This document shows positions 1 to 5,021 of a stretch of DNA of 9,446 nucleotides, piece by piece (position 1 is the first letter of the stretch; every line of letters begins with the position of its first letter). Under the pieces are notes generated by a model, which made no database searches, was not told where the DNA came from, and saw nothing but the letters and a program-made list of their open reading frames with translations. This stretch comes from Rhizobiales bacterium UBA697 (GTDB lineage Bacteria > Pseudomonadota > Alphaproteobacteria > Rhizobiales > Ancalomicrobiaceae), in the NCBI GenBank assembly GCA_002298965.1, contig DBMN01000303.1, forward strand, positions 1 through 9,446, read 5' to 3'. A program made the translations under genes and the position numbers.

Positions 1-194
1 CGGGGCAGCTCGTCGGCCTCTTTCGGGCCGCCGCCGGCGCCCGTTCGCAGGTCGCCGGTCGGATGGAGGGCGCACGGCCGCGATCATCGGTTCGCCGTGC
101 GGCTCGGGCCGCCGGCGTCGCTCGGACGCGGTACGTTCGCGGGGTCAGCAGAAGGCGCGGCGCGGACGGCCGGAGGCGTGGTCGGGCAATTGCG
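1..194. other. No assignable gene; flank downstream of the xdhC-like gene
   Basis: This is the stretch after the stop of the XdhC-like gene. Minus-strand stop triplets lie at 145-147 and 84-86. One minus-strand frame is open from 83 to the window edge with mostly G/C third positions, but it has no ATG or GTG start, and no product can be recognised. A competing minus-strand ATG at 87 would give an arginine-rich peptide that looks non-coding. No terminator with a T-run was seen. A new gene may begin here, but the visible part is too short to say. Confidence 0.4.
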
Positions 195-1031
195 TCAACA
201 GGCCTCCTTTCTCGCCGCATCGACGGCGGCGGCGTCGACGACGCGCGTGATCGAACGGGCGGCCGCGGCACCGCGGCGCCAGGCGACCAACTCGGCGAGG
301 ACGGAGATCGCGATCTCCTCCGGGGTCTCGGCACCGATGTCGAGACCGACCGGGGCATGGACCCGCTCGAACGCGTCGGCGGCGAGGCCTTCGCTCTGCA
401 GACGGGCGAAGATCTTCGCCGCCTTGCGTTTCGAACCGATCATGCCGATGTAGCCGGCCTCGGTTCCGAGCGCCCATTCCAGCACGGTCGCATCGCGCTC
501 GTGGCAACGGGTGTCGATGAAGACGGCCGAGCGTCGATCCGGCTTCAGAGCGGCCATCGCCGTCTCGAGCGGTTCGACGCGGATGTCGAGCGCATCGGGG
601 AAGCGTTCGGCATTGGCGAAACGGGCGCGGTGATCGACGATCACCGTCTCCCATCCGGCGGCACGCGCCATCCGGGCGGTGACGAGACCGATCTCGCCGG
701 CACCGAAGAGGTGCAGGACCGGGGTCGGCAGGATCGGTTCGACGTGGACGTCGAGCCTTCCGCCGCGGACCAGGCCCGCATCGAGCGCCGGATCGCGCAG
801 CGAGAAGGACACGGTGCGCGGACGTCCGGTGGCGACGGCTTCGCGGGCGACGAGGACGACCTCGTCCTCCGCCGGCCCGCCGCCGACGCTGCCGACGACC
901 GAGCCGTCCTCGTGGACGACCATGCGGGCGCCGCCGTCGGCGGCGCCGCCCCTCTTCGCCGTCACGATCGTCGCCAGGGCGCAGGCCCTGCCTTCACGTC
1001 TCTCGTGGATGAGATCTTCGAAGACGTCCAT
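195..1031 (-). CDS. XdhC/CoxI-family protein, cysteine-less variant
   Basis: A 278-residue protein with the two-part architecture of the XdhC/CoxI family, whose characterised members bind or modify molybdenum cofactor for insertion into xanthine or aerobic CO dehydrogenase. The N-terminal part (about 15-100) has GARMVVHEDGSVVGSVGGG (34-52). The Rossmann part has LFGAGEIG (108-115), then TRCHERD, YIGMIGSKRK and APVGLDIGAETPEEIA. Two cysteines usual in many family members are absent: the glycine loop reads GGGP (50-53) instead of GGC, and the CGG motif reads RGG (89-91). The Rossmann GAGH is GAGE (E113), and the usual SxPR turn is GGAADG. The ATG start is preceded by GGGAGG at good spacing. It lies 70 nt after the ferredoxin gene, beyond a stem-loop. 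Family membership is clear. A role for a Mo-cofactor protein beside a Ni-Fe hydrogenase is not, and it could instead be an NAD(P)-binding protein of other function. Confidence 0.85.
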   Translation of the reverse strand: MDVFEDLIHERREGRACALATIVTAKRGGAADGGARMVVHEDGSVVGSVGGGPAEDEVVLVAREAVATGRPRTVSFSLRDPALDAGLVRGGRLDVHVEPILPTPVLHLFGAGEIGLVTARMARAAGWETVIVDHRARFANAERFPDALDIRVEPLETAMAALKPDRRSAVFIDTRCHERDATVLEWALGTEAGYIGMIGSKRKAAKIFARLQSEGLAADAFERVHAPVGLDIGAETPEEIAISVLAELVAWRRGAAAARSITRVVDAAAVDAARKEAC

Positions 1032-1058
1032 GGGATGGCCTCCCGTGGCGAGGCGACG

Positions 1059-1081
1059 GCCGGCCGGTGCACCCGGCCGGC
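1059..1081 (-). promoter_or_regulatory. Perfect 9-bp GC stem-loop before the xdhC-like gene
   Basis: On the transcript strand GCCGGCCGG, loop GTGCA, then CCGGCCGGC: nine perfect G-C pairs with a 5-nt loop in the 70-nt gap between the ferredoxin stop and the XdhC-like start. No T-run follows, so a classical intrinsic terminator is not shown. It may attenuate read-through or protect the upstream mRNA 3' end. Confidence 0.5.
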
Positions 1082-1101
1082 GTCGAACGGCGTGCGAGGC
1101 G

Positions 1102-1299
1102 TCAGGCTGCGATCTTGATGCAGGAGCCCGACTGGCAGACGTCGACGCACTGCGGCTCGTCGAAGTCGCCTTCGCAGTCCTTGCACTTCTTGGCGTCGAT
1201 CTTGAAGATCTTGCCCTTGTGGCTGATGGCCTTGTTCGGGCAGACGTCTTCGCAGGAGCCGCAGGCGGTGCAGGTCTCGGTGTCGATCATATGGGGCAT
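1102..1299 (-). CDS. 2x[4Fe-4S] ferredoxin, FdxN-like
   Basis: A 65-residue soluble ferredoxin with two cluster motifs: C10-x2-C13-x2-C16-x3-C20-P, then C39-x2-C42-x8-C51-x3-C55. The longer loop CEGDFDEPQC in the second motif and the tail Cys-Ile-x-x-Ala-Ala resemble nitrogen-fixation-type FdxN ferredoxins of purple bacteria (from memory of that family). It is unlike CooF, the larger ferredoxin that serves CO dehydrogenase in R. rubrum. The ATG at 1299 is preceded by a purine-rich GGAAGGAAGAAG leader; a second in-frame ATG at 1290 would shorten it by three residues. It lies 59 nt after cooH on the same strand, beyond a stem-loop. Inferred role: low-potential electron carrier to the hydrogenase, or between it and another ferredoxin enzyme. 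Confidence 0.9.
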   Translation of the reverse strand: MPHMIDTETCTACGSCEDVCPNKAISHKGKIFKIDAKKCKDCEGDFDEPQCVDVCQSGSCIKIAA

Positions 1300-1324
1300 G
1301 GTTCTTCTTCCTTCCTCGGTTTCG

Positions 1325-1349
1325 CGACGCCGGGCCTCCCCCGGCGTCG
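1325..1349 (-). promoter_or_regulatory. Perfect 10-bp stem-loop with GGAGG loop, between cooH and ferredoxin
   Basis: On the transcript strand the arms CGACGCCGGG and CCCGGCGTCG pair perfectly around a 5-nt loop reading GGAGG. It starts 9 nt after the cooH stop and ends about 25 nt before the ferredoxin ATG. There is no T-run, so a simple terminator is unlikely. An mRNA processing or stability element that separates cooMKLXUH from the distal genes is a reasonable inference. The loop copies a Shine-Dalgarno core but is too far upstream to serve the ferredoxin start. Confidence 0.55.
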
Positions 1350-1358
1350 TCTGCGGGC

Positions 1359-2468
1359 TCAACGCTCCGTGCAGGAGATGCACGGATCGATGGAGTTCAC
1401 GATGATCGCGATGTCCGCGACCTTGGCACCGGCGAGCATGAAGCGCAGGGCATCCCAATTCATGAACGTCGGCACGCGCCATTTGACGCGCTCGGGGTTC
1501 GCGGTCTCGTTGGTCTTCAGATAGTAGACCAGCTCGCCGCGCGGAGCCTCGACCTTGGCCATCGCCTGGCCGGGCGGGATGTCGGGGCGATCCTCGAGGT
1601 GGATCTCGCCGTCGGGCAGCCGATCGAGCGCGCGCAGCACGATGTCGATCGCGTCGCGGGCCTCGTAGAGGCGGACCATGGCACGCGACCACACGTCGCC
1701 GTCTTCCTGCGTCCGGACCTGGACGTCGAGGTCCGGGTAGGCCGCATAGGGCGCCGCCAGACGGACGTCGTAGGCGATGCCGGCGCCGCGCGCCACGGGA
1801 CCGACGACGCCGGTCGAGAGCGCCTGCTCGCGGGTCAGCACGCCGACGCCGCGGGTACGGCGCAGGATCGACCCGTTGGTGCGATAGGTGTCGATCAGCT
1901 CGTCGACCAGCGGCGAGATGCGCTTGAGGCGCGCCTTGAGATCGGCCGTGACCTCTTCGTCGAGATCGTAGCGCACGCCGCCGATGCAGATCGCACCGAG
2001 GTCCATGCGGTTGCCGAAGACGCCTTCCTTGATGTCCTGGGCGATCTCGCGGACCTGCATGACGTGCATGAACAGGGTCTCGAAGCCGACCAGATGCGCC
2101 AGGATGGCGACGTTGAAGAGGTTCGACGCGATGCGCTTCACCTCGCCGGCGATCACGCGCAGGTACTTGGCCCGCGGCGGGATCTCGAGGCCGGCGATGG
2201 TTTCGGCGGCCATCGCGAAGCTCTCGGGATGGCTGGCCGAGCACAGCGAGCAGATGCGTTCCGTCAGCACCACCGTCTGGGTGATGGAGCGATGGGTCGC
2301 GAGATACTCGATGCCGCGATGGACGTGGCCGGCGTTGATGTCGACCGCGCCGACGGTCTCGCCGCGGACGTCGATCTTGAAGTACATCGGCTCTTCGAGC
2401 GCGACGTGCAGGGGGCCGACCGGGATCGTGTAGGTCTCGGGGACCTGGGTCTCATGAGGCGTGGTCAT
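1359..2468 (-). CDS. cooH: CooH, large catalytic subunit of the CO-type [NiFe] hydrogenase
   Basis: A 369-residue NuoD/HycE-family large subunit that carries the Ni-Fe site and reduces protons to H2 on the cytoplasmic side of the membrane complex. The nickel ligands are visible as RICSLC (C73, C76) and DPCISC (C363, C366). Retention of both CxxC pairs separates it from complex I NuoD, which has lost them. The protein ends only three residues after C366 (Thr-Glu-Arg-stop). It therefore lacks the C-terminal extension that a hydrogenase endopeptidase normally removes, as reported for R. rubrum CooH. ATG at 2468 overlaps the cooU stop as ATGA and is preceded by AAGGAGG, the strongest ribosome binding site in the operon. 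HGP-type loop NAGHVHRGIE (45-54) is also typical. Length fits the family (about 360). Confidence 0.96.
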   Translation of the reverse strand: MTTPHETQVPETYTIPVGPLHVALEEPMYFKIDVRGETVGAVDINAGHVHRGIEYLATHRSITQTVVLTERICSLCSASHPESFAMAAETIAGLEIPPRAKYLRVIAGEVKRIASNLFNVAILAHLVGFETLFMHVMQVREIAQDIKEGVFGNRMDLGAICIGGVRYDLDEEVTADLKARLKRISPLVDELIDTYRTNGSILRRTRGVGVLTREQALSTGVVGPVARGAGIAYDVRLAAPYAAYPDLDVQVRTQEDGDVWSRAMVRLYEARDAIDIVLRALDRLPDGEIHLEDRPDIPPGQAMAKVEAPRGELVYYLKTNETANPERVKWRVPTFMNWDALRFMLAGAKVADIAIIVNSIDPCISCTER

Positions 2469-3094
2469 GCCGCGTCCTCCTTGCGTGCAGCGGCGATCTT
2501 GTCCCAGAGCCCCTTGGTCGACGCGGCGTTGACCAGCGTCGAATAGGGGATCAGGCGTTCGAAGACGGCGGGTTCGATCGCCGGATCGATGAACAGGCGA
2601 CGCGGATCGGGATGGTCGCGGATGACGATGGAATAGAGTTCCATCATCTCGCGCTCGCCCCAGTCGGCGGTGCGATAGAGCGGCGTCAGGCTGACCACCT
2701 CGCCGCCGTGCGGCACGTGGACGATCAGCGTGAGCGTGTCGCCGTCGAGGTCGAAGTGATAGGCGAGCTCGTAGGAGGTGCCGTCGAGCGGCGTGCCGCC
2801 GAAGCTGGTCGGGACCGGCTTCGCGGGCTTCTCCGCGGCTTCCTCGCCCTCGGCGACCTCTTCCTCTTCTTCCTCTTCCTCCTCCTCGGGAGCCGGCGGC
2901 TGCGAGGCGGTGGTCATCGAGAGACGAGCACCCAGTTCGAGCATCAGGCGACCGACGGCGAAGAGTTCGTCGCGATCGGCGAGTTGGGCCCAGGCGGTCG
3001 TCACGCCGTAGTCGTCGGTCTTCGCCTCGTAGGCGATGCCGGCGGGCGCGACCGCGGCCAGACGGGCCTCGAGATCTTGCGGCAGGCGGGTCAT
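2465..3094 (-). CDS. cooU: CooU, NuoC-like hydrogenase subunit with poly-Glu insert
   Basis: A 209-residue homologue of the 30-kDa complex I subunit NuoC, a structural partner of CooH in the soluble arm. The family signature is DWGEREMMELYSI followed by HPDPRRLFIDP. Between the N-terminal ~63 residues and the NuoC core lies a low-complexity linker with ten consecutive glutamates (70-79), then more Glu, Ala, Lys and Pro to about residue 95. This linker is not part of the usual fold and looks like a local expansion. The ATG at 3094 shares ATGA with the cooX stop; no strong ribosome binding site is visible (GGAA about 9 nt upstream), so translational coupling to cooX is likely. A longer upstream start would lie wholly inside cooX and is rejected. 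Confidence 0.93.
   Translation of the reverse strand: MTRLPQDLEARLAAVAPAGIAYEAKTDDYGVTTAWAQLADRDELFAVGRLMLELGARLSMTTASQPPAPEEEEEEEEEEVAEGEEAAEKPAKPVPTSFGGTPLDGTSYELAYHFDLDGDTLTLIVHVPHGGEVVSLTPLYRTADWGEREMMELYSIVIRDHPDPRRLFIDPAIEPAVFERLIPYSTLVNAASTKGLWDKIAAARKEDAA
2476..2482 (-). promoter_or_regulatory. Strong ribosome binding site of cooH
   Basis: AAGGAGG lies 7 nt before the cooH ATG and inside the cooU coding end (Arg-Lys-Glu-Asp codons). It is the closest match to the anti-Shine-Dalgarno sequence in the operon. It fixes the cooH start and suggests high translation of the catalytic subunit independent of coupling. Confidence 0.75.
2858..2887 (-). repeat. GAG/GAA triplet tract coding ten Glu in cooU
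   Basis: Ten glutamate codons in a row (six GAG and four GAA, interspersed), read on the minus strand. The mixed codons make it an imperfect microsatellite, so polymerase slippage by whole triplets is possible but damped. The frame stays open on both sides. Confidence 0.9.
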
Positions 3095-3588
3095 GGCTTT
3101 TTCCGATTCTTCATGAACTTGGCGCGGCACTTCGGGCACATCGGCCGGAGCGTCGCGACCTCCTCGTCGGTGAGCGGCGGGCGCGTGTTGCGCATCGGCG
3201 CGGTGTCGAGCGCGGTGGCGCCGCATTCGGAGCAGGTCATGTTCGGGATCAGGCCGTGTTCGACCATCCGATACTTGTCTTCCTGCAGGTGGGCGAGCGA
3301 CCAGTCGTCGGTCTGATGGATCGAGCCGGTCGGGCAGTAGAACTCGCAGGTGCCGCAGAACACGCAGGTGGCGTGCCAGCAGTCGAAGGCGAGACCGCCC
3401 GGATCCTTCGAGAACTTGATCGCGCCCGACGGGCAGACGCGTTCGCAGAGCTTGCAGCCCTCGCAGGACGGCGCGTCGAACTCGATGCGACCGCGGAAGC
3501 GCTTCTGCGTCACGGTCGGGCCGAACGGATAGGGATCCGTGGCCGGGCCGTTGACGAGGTTGCGCCAGAAGAGGCCGAGAACGTTCAT
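3091..3588 (-). CDS. cooX: CooX, 2x[4Fe-4S] electron-transfer subunit
   Basis: A 165-residue NuoI/HycF-like polyferredoxin subunit that wires incoming electrons to CooL. Cluster motifs are C42-x2-C45-x2-C48-x3-C52-P and C75-x2-C78-x2-C81-x3-C85-P. The C-terminal part holds two more pairs, C119-x2-C122 and C151-x2-C154, separated by 28 residues, which look like a zinc-ribbon or rubredoxin-type metal site. A basic tail ends the protein (KNRKKP). The start at 3588 follows TGAGGAG from the cooL stop with 7 nt spacing; upstream in-frame sequence lies within cooL and is arginine/serine-rich shadow. The stop overlaps cooU (ATGA). Known role of the family: peripheral subunit receiving electrons from reduced ferredoxin. 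Confidence 0.94.
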   Translation of the reverse strand: MNVLGLFWRNLVNGPATDPYPFGPTVTQKRFRGRIEFDAPSCEGCKLCERVCPSGAIKFSKDPGGLAFDCWHATCVFCGTCEFYCPTGSIHQTDDWSLAHLQEDKYRMVEHGLIPNMTCSECGATALDTAPMRNTRPPLTDEEVATLRPMCPKCRAKFMKNRKKP

Positions 3589-3594
3589 GGCTTT

Positions 3595-3599
3595 CTCCT
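3595..3599 (-). promoter_or_regulatory. cooX ribosome binding site overlapping the cooL stop
   Basis: AGGAG uses the last base of the cooL TGA as its first A (TGAGGAG). It sits 6 nt before the cooX ATG at 3588 and decides that start over upstream alternatives. Confidence 0.8.
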
Positions 3600-4036
3600 C
3601 ACAGCCGCTGGCGCCAGACGGCGATCGCCTTGGCGACACCGTCGAGGATGGCCTGAGGACGCGGCGGGCATCCGGGGATGTTGACGTCGACCGGCAGGTA
3701 CTGATCGATCGGCGCGCAGGTGGCGTAGCTCTCGCGGAAGATACCGCCCGAGATCGGGCAGACGCCGACGGCGACCGTGACCTTGGGGTCCGGAATTTCC
3801 TCGAAGAGGCGGAGCGCCGCGTCACGCACGTGGCGGGTCAGCGGACCGGTGATCAGCACGATGTCGGCGTGGCGGGGGCTGCCGCAGTACTGGCAGCCGA
3901 GACGCTCCACGTCCCAGCGCGGGATCAGGGCGGTGGTGGCGAGTTCGACGTCGCAGCCGTTGCAGGAGCCGGCGTTGATCCGGTAGAGCCACGGCGAGCG
4001 CGAGGCGACGTCCTTGAATCTGCTCAGGATGTTCAT
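3599..4036 (-). CDS. cooL: CooL, small subunit of the [NiFe] hydrogenase
   Basis: A 145-residue NuoB-like small subunit that holds the proximal [4Fe-4S] cluster next to the Ni-Fe site of CooH. Expected ligands are visible as SCNGC (C25, C28), GVCPISGG (C93) and NIPGCPPRP (C123). LGCQYCGSPRHADIVLITG (46-64) is the typical core. Two other cysteine pairs or singles (C48, C51, C107) are not expected ligands. The length is short, as usual for group 4 small subunits, with no Tat signal peptide, in keeping with a cytoplasmic orientation. The ATG at 4036 is preceded by the TGAGGAG junction from cooK and begins MNILSRF. A start 11 codons upstream would run into cooK and has no ribosome binding site. 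Confidence 0.95.
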   Translation of the reverse strand: MNILSRFKDVASRSPWLYRINAGSCNGCDVELATTALIPRWDVERLGCQYCGSPRHADIVLITGPLTRHVRDAALRLFEEIPDPKVTVAVGVCPISGGIFRESYATCAPIDQYLPVDVNIPGCPPRPQAILDGVAKAIAVWRQRL

Positions 4037-4042
4037 GTCACA

Positions 4043-4047
4043 CTCCT
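4043..4047 (-). promoter_or_regulatory. cooL ribosome binding site overlapping the cooK stop
   Basis: AGGAG begins on the final A of the cooK TGA (TGAGGAG) and lies 6 nt before the cooL ATG at 4036. It selects this start over the longer open frame. Confidence 0.8.
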
Positions 4048-5006
4048 CACGCCGCGACCACGACGGCAAGGCTGGCGAGGGCGGCGACCAGCGGCCACTT
4101 CAGGAAGAAGGAGACCGCCTGGTCGATACGCATGCGGCCGATGCCGACACGCAGGGCGGTGACGCCGAGGAGCATCAGGACGAAGTCCTCGAGCAGCCAG
4201 ACCACGAGGCCGAGCGGGCCTTCGGGGACGATCGGGAAGAACAGGGTGAGACCCAGTCCCAGCACGACCACCGACTTGACCGCCGACATCAGTTTGAAGA
4301 GGCCGAGCGCCGGGCCGGAATACTCGACCAGCGGTCCTTCCAGCACTTCCGTCTCGGCTTCCGGGATGTCGAAGGGGATGATCCCGAGGTTGGCCGGATA
4401 GAAGAACAGGAAGGCGATCAGGGCCGGCCACAGCATCGGGTCGAACAGGTTCGCCCCGTGGATCTGCTGGTGGCGGACGATCTCGGTCAGCGACAGGACC
4501 GCGAACTGACCTTCGGTGGCGCCGGTGCGGAGCGCGACGGCGGCGACGACCAGGACGATCGGCCCTTCGTAGGCGAGCATCAGGGCCATCTCACGGGAGA
4601 AGCCGATGGCGCCGTAGGTGGAGCCGGAGGCCGAACCCGCGATCATCAGGGCGACGCCCGGGACGGCGAGCAGGTAGACCAGCACCAGCACGTTGCCGAG
4701 CTGCGGCGAGGGCGCCGGCAGCCACGGGACCGGGATCAGCGCGGCGGCGTAGAGCATGGCGACCAGCGCGACCAGCGGCGTGGCCAGGAAGACCAGCTGC
4801 GAGGCGACGGTGAGAGGCACCATGGTGCGCTTGAAGCCGAGCTTGACCAGGTCGTAGAGCGGCTGCAGGAGCGGCGGTCCGACGCGGGCCTGGAGGCGCG
4901 CGGCGAAGCGACGATCGGCACCCTTGAGGCCGAGGCCGAGAGCGAGAGCGAAGAGACCGCCGGGGAAGAGGAGGACCGAGGTCAGGAGAGCTGCTTGGGA
5001 GGACAT
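4047..5006 (-). CDS. cooK: CooK, NuoH-like membrane subunit
   Basis: A 319-residue integral membrane protein of the NuoH/HycD/EchB family. It anchors the soluble arm and forms the entry of the proton path beneath the small subunit. Hydrophobic segments alternate through the whole chain. Family motifs are RLQARVGPPLLQPLYDL (37-53), GSTYGAIGFSRE (128-139) and PFDIPEAETEVLEGPLVEYS (211-230), the acidic cytoplasmic loop typical of NuoH. I prefer ATG at 5006 because GAGGAG ends about 10 nt upstream. An in-frame GTG at 5015 would add three residues but sits directly against that ribosome binding site. It follows cooM by 14 nt and precedes cooL by 10 nt, so it is part of one transcript. Confidence 0.94.
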   Translation of the reverse strand: MSSQAALLTSVLLFPGGLFALALGLGLKGADRRFAARLQARVGPPLLQPLYDLVKLGFKRTMVPLTVASQLVFLATPLVALVAMLYAAALIPVPWLPAPSPQLGNVLVLVYLLAVPGVALMIAGSASGSTYGAIGFSREMALMLAYEGPIVLVVAAVALRTGATEGQFAVLSLTEIVRHQQIHGANLFDPMLWPALIAFLFFYPANLGIIPFDIPEAETEVLEGPLVEYSGPALGLFKLMSAVKSVVVLGLGLTLFFPIVPEGPLGLVVWLLEDFVLMLLGVTALRVGIGRMRIDQAVSFFLKWPLVAALASLAVVVAA

Positions 5007-5016
5007 GATTTCCACT

Positions 5017-5021
5017 CTCCT
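5017..5021 (-). promoter_or_regulatory. cooK ribosome binding site overlapping the cooM stop
   Basis: AGGAG uses the last A of the cooM TGA (TGAGGAG). It lies 10 nt before ATG 5006 but touches the competing GTG at 5015, which is why ATG 5006 is taken as the cooK start. Confidence 0.65.

Noticed and set aside
63..1118. Plus-strand open frame of 351 codons over the XdhC-like gene
   Set aside because: The minus-strand product has clear family motifs and a ribosome binding site. The plus-strand product is Arg/Gly/Asp-rich without motifs.
2858..2887. Glu triplet tract as a frameshift or assembly error
   Set aside because: The frame stays open on both sides and the downstream NuoC motif is intact, so it is a true in-frame insertion.
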